A stretch of DNA of 64,000 bases. Source: Lepidodermella squamata (lineage: Eukaryota > Gastrotricha). The DNA lies in NCBI GenBank assembly GCA_047495785.1, contig JBLDXI010000009.1:4898001-4962000 (forward strand), in the 5' to 3' direction. This document shows positions 35,801 to 46,796 of the stretch, one piece after another (the first letter of the stretch is position 1; each line of letters starts with the position of its first letter). The position numbers and the translations under genes were made by a program. The notes beneath the pieces were generated by a model. That model was not told the origin of the DNA. It worked only from the letters and a program-made list of their open reading frames with translations, and ran no database searches.

Positions 35801-38764
35801 CTGAGGCGATTGAAGTCATGACCGATATCCACGGTTGGCTGTCAGGTTTAGCCGTTGAAGTCGGGCGAACTTTCACCCAGCCAGGTGCGTCTACAACAAA
35901 AATCGCGAAAAATTTCAATTTGCTCCGTTATTCAAGAAGAATATTTTCGGATGTTTTCGGATGAATGGAACCGAAATTCACCCAGGAGGTTACTTTTGAA
36001 AAAGAGTACTGAAGTTCTGGTCCGAAATTGAAGCTAGAAAAGCTTAGGCTATTCGCTTCCACGATTTCAAAGGTCGAAAAAAATCCGAAAATTCGACTAT
36101 TAATGAAGTATTCGGTATTTTTCGGAATCCTCTGAACATTTTAGTCCCGTTAATTAGCTTGATGTGAAAAATTGGAAAAAATCTGTTAGGAAAATATTCA
36201 GAAATTTGTTAAAAAAATTTAAAAAAATGTCAAACCCCCAGAATTTCAAATTAGCGATTCAAAATAAAATTTTCCGAAATTTTCCAGAATTTTTTTCAAA
36301 AAATAAATTTTCAGGCTTACCACTTGAGCAGACGAACGTTCGAGCACCCGGCATGGCGACGCAGCGGCGCGACCGCCACGAAAAGTTGACCTCCTCCTGG
36401 TTGAGCTCAACGCACTGCAGCCGCGGATCGATCGGCTGGATGGGCGTGCCGTCAACGGCCCAGCCCGTGAAGCCGGTCTCCATCGGCGTCTCATCGTCCG
36501 GCCACTGAAAGTGCCGATTCGACGCGCCTATCCAAATGCGATCAGCCGCCACGTCCGCGGTTAGTAAGCTGTTGACGGATTCCTGATTGGCCCATGAACC
36601 GATTTTAGCCAGCCGGCCGCCTCGTTGTTGGCAGAAGAAATCTGCCTCAGAAAAGTTCATCGGCGTCGAGTAGATGAAGTAGCAATTCGAGCGGAAACAG
36701 CCGAATTTTAACACGCCAACTGATGAATCGTTCCGCCATAACGCTAAATCGGAAAGAAAGTGAAAAAATTTATTGAAAATTCTGAAAAAATGTAATTCAA
36801 CACAACTCATGCTGCAATAAAAATTCAACACAATATCAGGGAAAAATTTTCGAGTTTGAAGGTTTTCACGTCAGAACGACTTGTTGACTAAAATGTAAAA
36901 GCGGTGCACGCGAAATAATTTCAATTGGGCGATAAAAACTAAACAAATTAGGGTAAATTTGTTGGGTTTTTTTTCTAAAATTTCTAAGAATGAAATAGGT
37001 GGAGGTGAAAAAAATTTACCGAATCGATCGTTGCCGGCTAGAAAAGTTATTTCTTCAAAGAACAGAACAGTACAGCGTTCAACAACAGCTTCTTTGAGAT
37101 TTTTATGATGGTCTCGAAAACCATTTTGAAATTTCCCAGCTAATCAATATGAAGTATGAAGAGCACAGCTGAATTTCCGAATTTCGAACACATATTTTTT
37201 ACTATTATTCAAGTTTTATGGGTATAGTTTCACGCTAAAAACGAAGAGCTAAAAACAGGTATTGAAATAAACTAAAATTCTTTCATTTTCAAATTTTAAT
37301 AAAAATCGGAAAAAATGCAAGTATAAGCCGGGATAGGAACTTTGTAATCTATGCCCAGATAAATGGCGAAGCTCGGTCTTCTTTGAGAAATTTTCCCGAA
37401 CCTTAGGTTGAGGTTTGAACGTATCTTTCAAGTACGAATTTGAATTTTGGCTTTAGATCTATGGGATTTCTGGTCAAAGGAGCAGTAAAATTTCAAATTT
37501 GTTTTACCTTGAGAATTCGTCCAAATTATTTTCAATTTCTAATGCTGCTTGAATCATTTCCAAGAATCAAATGTTCAACGTTTGTACAATTTAGGTTTGA
37601 AATTTTGCGATCATCGGCAAATGCTTACAATGAAAGGTAACCGCATGGCACAAGCCGATGAAGTTTACAAAATTGAAATTCATCAATAGAAAGTGAAAAT
37701 TGAAGAAAAATCAATTGATTTTGAAAATTTTGGACCAAACTGATTTAGATAGTTCTTCAAATTGATATGGCTTACGTTGAAATTAGGATTAAAAATTCTA
37801 AAATTTACCGAAATATTCCAAGCAAATTCGCACAGAGCCGTGGGATATTTTAATAATTTCTCGAAGTTAGCCAGAAAATGTTGTGACTAAGGGGATAAAC
37901 TTACGATATTGGCACATGAAAGGCAACCGCATAGTACAAGCGTTATCTGTCCACGGGTTGCCAGCCGCCGCGTCCTTGACAATAGCCGCACACGCGTAGT
38001 CACTCGTCGGCCTGCCCAGCCGCCAATTGTCCCACGCATCAGGCGCCGTGTTGTAGCCGTACGAAATCCACAAATTACCACACGCCTGGCTCGAATTGCC
38101 AGAACACGGCATCGTGCAATTTGACGCGGCCGATGTCCAAACGTAATCTGTTGTACAGTAGCAAAACGCGCCGGCCTGAACACCGGCGTAAATGCGCTTC
38201 TTCGACCGGCAAAAATCGATGCATTTGTCGATGGTCAGCGATGTTGAATAGGTCGAGTTTCGATCGACCTCGGATATGTCGTTGTCGTAGCAGCCCTGGC
38301 CGCGTAACGGCGACCCGTCGGCCAGCCACCGCCACGGCGATTGGCGAAATCTGAGCCCGATGAGCGCGTTCGACCAGCCGCGCGCCTCGACGGAGTTGGC
38401 GAGAAATTGCTGTTCCGCATCGGTGCGCACGGTTGCAAGTTTTTTGCCCTTTGTCTGGCAGAATATTTGAGCATCTTCGTAGGAGATCGGGTCGCGTAGT
38501 TCGATGAATTCAAAGCACGACGTGCCGAATAGCTTGTCCTCATCGCCTGGGCATTTTTGGCCAAGCGTGACGGCGGGCAGCAGCGCTAACGCCGCGGTGA
38601 AGGTGATGAAAGACTTGATAATTAGGGAGTTTAAGGTGGATCGCGGCAGGATTTTTGGCGATTTTAGGCCGCGTGGCCTCGAGCCGGGCGACGGGTGACC
38701 AGTTTTCGGATCCGTGACTGGCGACAGCTTTACGGCCGTTGTTATAAATGCATTAAAAAAAAGT
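32853..38764 (-). CDS. Long lectin receptor: CTLD with nested WSC, second CTLD, Ser/Thr stalk, membrane segment, Pro-rich tail (start unresolved)
   Basis: Minus-strand gene with eight exons inferred: about 38764-37905, 36743-36321, 35890-35789, 35687 to about 35240 or 35270, 34921-34377, 34198-34073, 34018-33918 and 33369-32853. Exon 1 has a hydrophobic leader (SLIIKSFITFTAALALLPA), then a CTLD half (CFEFIELRD, ALIGLRFRQSPWRW), a WSC domain (GCYDND to SYGYN, with FCYCTTD) and the second CTLD half (NWRLGRP to FMCQY). Exon 2 is the second CTLD (CYFIYSTPM, WIGASN, FVCSSG). Then follow a long Ser/Thr-rich stalk, a membrane segment (LQWWAILLIVLAALAIVAAI) and a Pro/Ser-rich tail. No in-frame ATG lies upstream of the lectin domain, and a stop lies near 38767, so the start must be in an unseen 5' exon or the gene is truncated. 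Introns 1 and 2 are unusually long (about 1,160 and 430 nt). It resembles the receptor at 2435-6676 most closely. Confidence 0.75.
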
Positions 38765-41424
38765 CTTCAGCCGGATTTTAAAAATTCTAAAACGTCACAT
38801 AAAAATTTGAAATTTTTTTCCGAAGAAGATGATTGGTTTTCGGAATTTCCCGAAAGTTCCACATTAAAAAAAAATTCATCGGAATTTTTCCCAATTTTAG
38901 GATTTTGTAAAAAAAATCTATATCAAGAAAATTAAAAAAAATCTGAAATAAATTGGAAAAATATTAGCAAATAATTTATTCAAAAATTGGCCTGTTCATG
39001 AGAATAAAAGGTCACTCTCCTATGAATAATTTAGTTCTAAAAAATTGAAAGTAATCGCCTGATTTACCTATATCGGTTATATTTACCCTCTTGCAAAGTT
39101 TTCATCGGAATCTAGGGATCTATTCAGCACTTTTCATACGAAAAATTGCGGTCGCGTCTTGACACCGGGCACTGCGGTTTCCAGCCACAACGCCATGGGC
39201 AGTGTTTCAAGGCAAAATATGAAAACATGTTTTTTAACCTATTCACTACTCTAATTTATGAAATATCTACCATTAAAGATAGGTACTATTGAGGCCATCA
39301 CATAAGGCCCGGGTAGAGACTTTTCAGATACCTGATACCTGGAGCCAGGAGGGAGTCGTGCGAAGCGCAAATCCACTTGAAAAAAAAGCAGTCCGGTAAA
39401 TTTGCTTCTATGAATAAATATTTCGTATTTTGTTGCGACGACATGGGCGTTGCCACAACGGTGCGCTAAAAACTGTGCGCGAAAGAATTGGCGCATTGAT
39501 GCGAGCTATTAATCACGGTATAATATTATTATTATTACAACTTGAAAAGAGGCGCGTTACCAAGCCGAGCCGCGCTCAAGTATTGAAACTAAAAAAGCGG
39601 CTATTGAAAAAAATTGGCAGGCTGTACGATATAATGACGGCGATTATTAGACGGTGTGCCGGAAATCGAAAGCGTAACCGTGTGGAAAAAGTGATGATTC
39701 ACGTTTTACCGAGCCGTGATTCATCGAATTTTATACTTCGATAGGTAAACACAGAGCGTAATCAAACGGTAAACAGTCGTGCCTGGACATTTTTTTCGAG
39801 CATAAAAAGCCAAATTTTGTCGAGTGCGGAGTCAACCAGGGAAAAACGACACGATAAAATATCACGCTTGAAAAAATTGGAGTCTAGAAAAAATTATCAA
39901 AAAACTAGTCATTGTGAGAAAAAAAAATCCCCGAAATTTTATATAAATTATATTTCGGCTTGGCATTAATTAAAAAAACCTCTGTTAAACTTTCCGAAAA
40001 AAATTTGAAAATATCGAAAAAACGTAAAGCTAATTTTCCTGTGGTTTGAAGGTAATCAACAATAAATTAGATTGGATTATTATAGGAATATTAATTTTCA
40101 GAATAATTTTTAAATCATATTCGAAACGTGGCAATCAATTTTGCGACGGTTTGTACGAATTGTTGAAAAAATTGTTAAAATTCATTAAAATTTCTAGGTC
40201 ATCACGCGTAATCGAGGGGTGACAAGTGTCGCCGATATGCGCGTACGATGAAACCTAACGCGTGTGCGGATATTCCGAGGCGTGTTTTTACGCTTCTGTT
40301 TTATTGATAGGCGCAATATATTAATACCTAGGTAGTAGTAGTAATAGGCCAAAGTAATAATGCGCCGAAGTGGCGCGGTTTTACACGCCGCGTGTTGTTT
40401 AATTTATAAATAAATTCGCCTGATGACAAAGAAAACCGGGCCGTCTTTTGAACGCTTCCGCGCCTATCATTATTAATTCATCCGCAGGTGTGGCTGTACG
40501 GCGCGCGACGTTTTAACAATATACATCAGGGTAAATAAAAAGCATCAAAAATTAGGCGTTTTCTCGGCAAATAAATACTCTGCAGCGTGTATCTGCAGCA
40601 GCCGGGTGGTGGCCCAGGTGGAACAAAGGCATCAGGGTGGCGGCCGGGCCATAAATCGCCGGCCTTTATTACAGGCTAGGCGCCTCTAAACGTGCGCATT
40701 GTTATTATCGAAAATAAACACGCGCGCGTACAATTGTTATAAGGTGGACTTGTGTGTGTGTGTGTAATTTAACTGTGTGCGCGCGCGCTTTTAAATCGCA
40801 ATATATTTCGCGAAAATTTTCTGTTTGCTATAGGCGAGGACTTTACTTCGTGTAAGTATACAGAGCGAGAGCCCGGCGACGCTGTTTGTTTATGTTCAAT
40901 ACGGCGAGGCGCGATTTTTGGCGCTGCGCCTTTTCCGGAGATTTCGCCTTGCGCGGTGAAAATGTCAACATTGTGTCACCTAACAATAAGGGCTCGCAAA
41001 ATATAAAGCATACAGCAGTATAGCAGTGGCGTATACTCTGCGGCGATTTTTCACCGGAAAATTAATGAAAAATTCTTGAGAGGAAAAAATAGCATGCCAG
41101 GAGTCTCGATTTGGGTAGCCACGTGAGTTTATAAACTTGAGATTTTCCAGAAAAATAGCAGCTAAAAATAATGAAAAAATGAACTGAATCTAAAAATTGA
41201 TGAGATCCAACTTAAAATTTTCAAAACGTCTCTAAAATATTTACAAAAAATCTACAGGAAATCACGGAAAATAAGCAAAATGAAAATAAATAATCGAATA
41301 AAACATGGTTCCAGGTCGATTTCGAATGGGTAACTTCATGAGATGTGAATGATATGAACTAACTTTTTCAATCAATGTCGATTCGGGCAATTTTCAAGCA
41401 CCTCGTGGAAAGAAAATCAAACTA
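38765..41424. other. Long AT-rich spacer
   Basis: No gene supported. The first few hundred bases may hold the missing 5' exon and promoter of the minus-strand receptor. A frame at about 39430-39744 (+) encodes a basic stretch without domain or splice support. A GT microsatellite (about 40750-40765) followed by a GC run (about 40776-40788) is present, and poly-A/T-rich stretches are frequent. Confidence 0.4.
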
Positions 41425-41735
41425 TACAGGGTGGCCAAAAAATTCCGCAGAAGGCGAATTCGAAGCGAATCAATTTAATGAGGAGTTTTAAGAAGTTGAA
41501 GAATTTCAAGTTTCAAGCATTCTTTTAGGGTGTGTTTTTTTATTCACCCCGGAATTTCGGCACCGTGTAGGCACCGGATGACAGATTTTTCGATGTAAAC
41601 ACCAGAGGTTTTCGGGTAATGAAGCCTTCTACTGAGCTCCAAATTTTCATTTCAAGATGAGCTTCAGAAGTGGGCGACCCGAAAATTCGGGGTGAATAAA
41701 AAAAACACACTGTGGAATTTTTCGGCCACCCTGTA
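41425..41735. mobile_element. TA-flanked inverted-repeat element (MITE-like), nested palindrome
   Basis: Ends TACAGGGTGGCCAAAAAATT and its near-complement AATTTTTCGGCCACCCTGTA, with TA at both outer borders (41425-41426 and 41734-41735). This is the form of Tc1/mariner-type non-autonomous elements. Inside lies a second inverted pair (about 41530-41560 against 41680-41710; GTGTTTTTTTATTCACCCCG-like). No transposase frame is present in 311 nt. Confidence 0.7.
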
Positions 41736-42940
41736 GTAAGAAACACGCGAAGTTATATAAATAAACAATAATAAATGGCAGATTCGAAAATTTCAAGACG
41801 AAATATTTTTTGTTGTTTCTAACGATGAATCATCCTCCCAGATTGCCTAAATTTCCAGTCCTCCGGGATTTCATATTTCAATTTCGATTTCGAGACTTGA
41901 AAAAGCAAACTTTTATATATCCTATTAAAAGCTTGGGAAATGATTGATCAATCCAAGTGTCAATAAAATATCGCCTTGGAACATTCAGGTTGCCACTGCC
42001 TGGATCAAACCTGGAAAATCTAGGCCTCTTTTCAAGCCCTCAATTGAAACAATTTCACTTGTAATTTGTCTCGAATTAGATTTTTTGTCATCAAGTAAAT
42101 ATCTTCGGATCGCGTAGATCGATGTTTCTTTTTCTACCAATTTGTCTCTTCCCCTTTTTCAATTACATCGGTCGCAAGTAGTGTGAAAAACTATATGAAT
42201 GTAGTTGAATGGAGCAATAACATTCAGCTATATTACGTATTTCAAGTGTTTCGCCCTGATAAATGATCAATAGGTGTATGACACGTCGAAAATCTTACAT
42301 TGCCATTGACCTACACACACAACTTCTAGGTCACACATCCAATTTTTAATGAGCGCTGCATAAATTATCGCTTTTTCTCTCTACTATTTTCGTTGCTGCG
42401 CGCGTGCGCATCTCAACCGCGCGAATTTGACAACACTTTGCTTCACACGTCTTCATTAAGCCAAAACCTAATCAAATCGATTAAAGCATGCAGAAAAAGT
42501 GTCTGGTCTTTTGTCGCGATTATAAATGCTTCTTATCAAACGTTATATACAAATTTCCAAAGCAGAACTTTAATTCATCTCTACATCGGAACTCTGACTG
42601 TACTTTGATTCAATTTCCCATTCGCAAAATCCTAGGAAATCTCATTTTTCAAAGAAAAAAAAACATCATAAAGTATCTTAAAAATGGATTATCTTCAATT
42701 TCTCGCAATTACTCTTCTAAAATTTAACTTATGGGGAATTTGAGGGACAAAATGAGGGAAATTACTTCAATCTACCAAACTTTTAAAAAATTCCGGCATA
42801 TTACCATGTCATTTCGATCATTAACAGGCATATTTATGTCGAGCTTGAAAAAATAGTTCAATAGTCTAGTTGAAAAAAATAGTACCTAATATTCTAAAAA
42901 AATCTAATAATGGCTAATTTTTTAGAGGTTCTGAAATGAT
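41736..42940. other. Spacer
   Basis: No coding exon supported. AT-rich, with a few short frames lacking signal peptide, domain or splice evidence. Confidence 0.4.
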
Positions 42941-43455
42941 ATGAAAATGGTGATGGAGATTCTACCAGAAAATTCGTGGCCGGCCGTGCCGTTTTTTCTC
43001 ATCGACATAGTCGACGACGTGGCAACATCGCTAATTCTGCCCAATAGACGGCGTTATCAGAGTTTCAACTCTTTAATCAACGGCATCAAGCCGAAAATCG
43101 ACAAATTGCCGAAAGGATTCAACGTTGTACTTGTCGCTCACGCAAAAAATGACGGGTAAGATAGATATCTGAAATTTAGCGAAAAATAACGAGATATTTT
43201 ACCAGGTTGTATAGAAAACAAATCGATAGAAAGCCAGAATTTACAAGAAAAGATCTGGCCAATGCGATAGAAAAGCTGATTGGCAATCGATCGATAAAGT
43301 GCACAATTTACGCTAGTTTATATTGCTCCAAGCCGAATTTGGCCAATACTCAAGAAACATCTGATTCCGGATTAAAATTGACATGGAATATCAGGCTATT
43401 CGAACCTCATGAAATGAGCCGAGCTAGCGACTGGCTTAAAACCAATTTGGGTTGA
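42941..43455 (+). CDS. Small cytosolic protein of unknown function
   Basis: Two exons (42941-43155, 43206-43455; intron 50 nt, GTAAG to CCAG) join to 154 residues. The start at 42941 is the first ATG after an in-frame TGA nine bases upstream. There is no signal peptide. The sequence alternates hydrophobic strands and helices (VPFFLIDIVDDVATSLILP, FNVVLVAHAKNDG, KCTIYASLYC), like a small alpha/beta fold, and ends in WLKTNLG. I do not recognise a family. Overlapping AATAAATGAATAAA signals follow the stop immediately. Confidence 0.6.
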
Positions 43456-43872
43456 AAATAAATGAATAAATTCTTCCGATTTTTGAAAATCTTTGGTTTT
43501 TTCGCATGGAGGAGTATATTATCCGAGCACGATGGATTCATTCACGGCTGATTTCTAGAAAAAAACGGTTATCTAGGGTGGTTCCATGTCCAATAGGCCG
43601 AGCTCAATTTTGTGTCACCCTAACGACAATTAAAATAAACCTTGATAGTCCCATCAGTAAACACGCGTCTAATGAAACTAGCAATAACCTGGTAATTCAA
43701 AACCGATTTAATAGCTTAATACCCGCTGAGCAGTGCGCGAAGAACCTAGCTACGGCTCAATCGCAGCAAAATGACCTCGCACGCACACTGGGCGGAGCTT
43801 AGCGATGCCTAGGTCAGGGCGCGCACGCAAACTAGGGTCAACCAATCGCAGCACGCCGTCGCGGCCGTGCGA

Positions 43873-43900
43873 TATTTAAACGCGGACCGAATCGTCAGTC
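43873..43900 (+). promoter_or_regulatory. TATA box and initiator of the following gene
   Basis: TATTTAAA at 43873-43880 is followed by TCAGTC at 43895-43900, which matches the arthropod-type initiator consensus (TCAKTY). The A of the initiator lies about 24 nt after the start of the TATA element and 73 nt before the ATG at 43970. Confidence 0.5.
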
Positions 43901-43969
43901 AACCATCAACCAACGCTCAAAGCTCAATTTATTCATTAACTAATCATCGAACTAATACATTTCACTGCA

Positions 43970-44639
43970 ATGGCTGCTATTTTCCGTCCTCGCGCTCCGA
44001 CTCCGACCCGCGCCTCGACTTACTACAACGACGACCAGTCTTTCGACGCTTCGTTCGAATCTGGCGATGACACTGTTGTTTTCACTTGCGATTCCGATCT
44101 CGAGGAAGACTGCGATCTGGCTCAGTTCATGAAGCCGGCGCCTGTAGTTACCAGCCGTCGTGTTAGCCGTCGCTCGAGCTTGGTTCCATCTCGGAACCGC
44201 GATCATACCCCGTCGTGGATGCCTCGCCGCCCTCGCAACCCGACTCCTGAACGCGCCTCAAATGGCAAAGGTAAATCTATCAATTTTCGAATTAAGCATG
44301 ATTTTTAATAATTTTTTTATTAATTTAGTTGAAATTATGCGCCCTTCGAATCCGACACCCTCTCGCGCCGTGACCTCTGCGTCTGTTTCGAAGAATTTGA
44401 CCCAGTTGCGCCTCGACCTCACTCAAACATTCGTCGCGCCCTCGAAGCCAGTTTTCGAGCCGCAGACATCGACTAAGTTCGGCCGTCGCCTCTCGGATGC
44501 CTCGTCCGGCATTTCGTCACTCGCTACGTCACCCAACGGTGCCCAGTTTCTCGAACACCTTGCCGCTCTCGAGCCAGCCGCGTGTTCGACCCCGGCCTAT
44601 CAACTTGGCTTTGCTTCTCGCCAGTTATTCGTTTTTTAA
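43970..44639 (+). CDS. Low-complexity protein with repeated RPxxPTPxRA motif
   Basis: Two exons (43970-44270, 44329-44639; intron 58 nt) give 203 residues. A short motif recurs three times (RPRAPTPTRA, RPRNPTPERA, RPSNPTPSRA): at the start, just before the intron and just after it. Between lie an acidic stretch (SGDDTVVFTCDSDLEEDCD) and a Ser/Arg-rich area (RRVSRRSSLVPSRNRD). The Ser/Thr-Pro and RRxS sites suggest a phosphorylated, disordered regulatory protein, which is an inference. No signal peptide or membrane segment. A TATA/initiator promoter precedes it, AATAAA lies near 44870. Codons are more GC-rich than the surroundings, as expected for a well-expressed gene. Confidence 0.65.
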
Positions 44640-45611
44640 TCATTGTTATTGCTCGTCATTGCCGCTCTTGTTATTTCAACTGACCGACTTATTGTGCTGT
44701 TGTTTTATTTGACGTTTCTTGTTTTTCGTTTTGCAACTTCTTCTTTCGGAATTTTTTCACAATGCAAAATTTATTAGAGAAAAATTTGTTAAATTGCTCG
44801 ATTCTTTCATTCGTTGTGTTCATTCTTTCATTGCTGATTAAATTTTTTGAAACGACAAAATTGAATTCAAATAAAATGTTGAGACGTTAACAATTGACTT
44901 TCTTTTGATCTTTGTCGCGGAACGTGCGCCTGTCTATTTAACACACCTGTGCCGCGCAGTGGTTGAAGAGCGGCGATCGCGCGACCGGTGTGTCGTGTCG
45001 CACTCAATCACATCCATGTCACGCGACCGTGATCAATGAAAGGTGCCGCAAAATGACAGGTAAGCGCGACAATATGAAGAGCGGTCTAAGTAGGCGACAC
45101 GCTATTCCTTTCTCAAGGTCGCAAATTAGACAAGATTTGATAACTCGTTCCGTGAGAAGAGTCTTCCGAGTTTCTTGGGCATTGACGCGCCGGTAGAATC
45201 GAATGAGAAGGAAGTCAAGAGCCGCCAAGAGTTTGATCTGTAGCATGCGAAAATAACCCAAAGGTATAAACAATGTAACGACTGGAAATTGAAGAAAAGA
45301 AATTTTTGACGCAACAAAATAGGTCAGTCGCGAAACAAGAGTATCCATATGTTTGTGTATTGAAATTTACAGTAATTATGATTCATTACGTCCTACAACT
45401 GACTCACAACCTGAGAAATAGTCTCATAGTTTTTTTCGGGTTTTCCCGACGGTGCTAGTTGCAATTAAATTAAAAATCACCAGCAGTACCGACGAGTCTG
45501 GTAAATAATTCATTTTGATTTTTCGATAATATTTCCGGCCGTGGACTTGGAATTTTCTCGCCGCGTTGCTTCGTTCAGAGATATTCTCGCAAATAAAAAT
45601 TGTCAGGCGCA
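44640..45611. other. 3' UTR and spacer
   Basis: T-rich 3' UTR of the upstream gene with an AATAAA near 44870, then spacer without a supported gene. Confidence 0.4.
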
Positions 45612-45783
45612 AGTAGTATATGTAGTAATACTGGAATATGAAGTCGTTATATAAAATAATTTTTCAATTAATTTAATTTAATTTTTTTTTACAATTTTTA
45701 ACTCTCAATTTTTTTTAATTAAATGAATTGAAAAATTATTTTATATAACAACTTCATATTCCGGTATTACTACATATACTACT
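45612..45783. repeat. Palindromic AT-rich inverted repeat (MITE-like)
   Basis: Arms 45612-45675 and 45719-45783 are near-perfect reverse complements (AGTAGTATATGTAGTAATAC and its partner) around a T-rich spacer of about 43 nt. Only a few mismatches are visible. No coding capacity. It may be a miniature transposable element; target-site duplications are not obvious. Confidence 0.65.
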
Positions 45784-46404
45784 AAAATAAATAAAATGAA
45801 ATATTTGAAAATTTTAAAAATATTTTGTTTGTTTCCAAAAAATTCTAAAATATTATTTTTATTTTTATTTTTTTCAAAAAGTCGCTGAGTTCAACAAACC
45901 AAATCTTAGCGGACAAGTGTGCTTCGGACTAGGTTGGAGATGTGCCATGTTAGTTCAAGATTCCAACCGAGAAGGACCATCCAATGACCTATTATGTCAA
46001 CGAGCTATTTTTAGCATCACCTAGGCAGTTGCAAACATCCAAGCACTACAACTTGATTTGGTCCTCGAAATTGGGTCCCTCCGAATTCAACAAGGCCAGG
46101 GTTTTTGGAACCCAGCAGACCCTGGTTCACTGACCGCTCTGTTTAAAGCAGCTCCCTATTAAGATGGAATGCAATTTCTGGTCATATAATTGGTCTCATT
46201 TTAGATGCGCCACACCTTGCTGCGCACTTGGCACACTTCGATGGTATCCATGACAATAGGATATAATAGGTAATAGGCGATTAGTGTGGTCCGCCAAGAA
46301 ATGGTCCGTTGAACTTAGCGACGCGTAATATTTTACATTTTATTTTATAGCGAAAAGCGAATAATTAAAATAAAGAATAACAATTTTATATTAAAACATA
46401 GGGT
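45784..46404. other. Spacer without recognised gene
   Basis: The piece 45880-46330 has more balanced base composition than its surroundings and might be a decayed gene or element. I find no frame or domain to support that. Confidence 0.35.
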
Positions 46405-46510
46405 GAAATGTCAACTCGTCCGCGACAAGTCATCCGAAATTAAATATTTTAAATATGTGTCGCGGCTGAGTTGCCGCGGACGAGTTGACCGCGGATGAAT
46501 TGACGCCCCA
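46405..46510. repeat. Short foldback repeat based on TCAACTCGTCCGCG
   Basis: Units such as TCAACTCGTCCGCGACAAGT on the left (about 46409-46432) are mirrored by CCGCGGACGAGTTGACCGCGG on the right (about 46472-46495) around AT-rich DNA. The organisation resembles the larger 31.4-32.4 kb foldback (short degenerate units in opposed orientation), but the unit sequence is unrelated. Confidence 0.55.
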
Positions 46511-46796
46511 CGAAAAATAGAAATAAATCAGTTTAATAAAATATATTTTCAACAACATATTTTTCATAAATGTTTTAAAAAAATGTTATCTATTTATTTT
46601 CCTATATCATTTTCTTATCTATTTCTTTCACAATCCATTCGCAAATATCTGTTTCTTTTGATCCTCTTGTTGGAACAATAACTTTGATCGGACAGAAAAG
46701 ATCGTGTCATCGTCATCGATAACAATTAAACTGTTGATTACTCTGATAGATAAGAAAAGAATCAGAAAACACGTGTTGTTTTTATTTCTTAATAAC

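Noticed and set aside
39430-39744. Plus-strand frame encoding a basic, Arg/Lys-rich stretch
   Set aside because: Composition looks like chance translation of AT-rich spacer; no ATG context, domain or splice evidence.
43506-43802. Plus-strand frame of 98 codons between two small genes
   Set aside because: It starts just after the polyadenylation signals of one gene and ends in the promoter of the next; no domain or splice partner.
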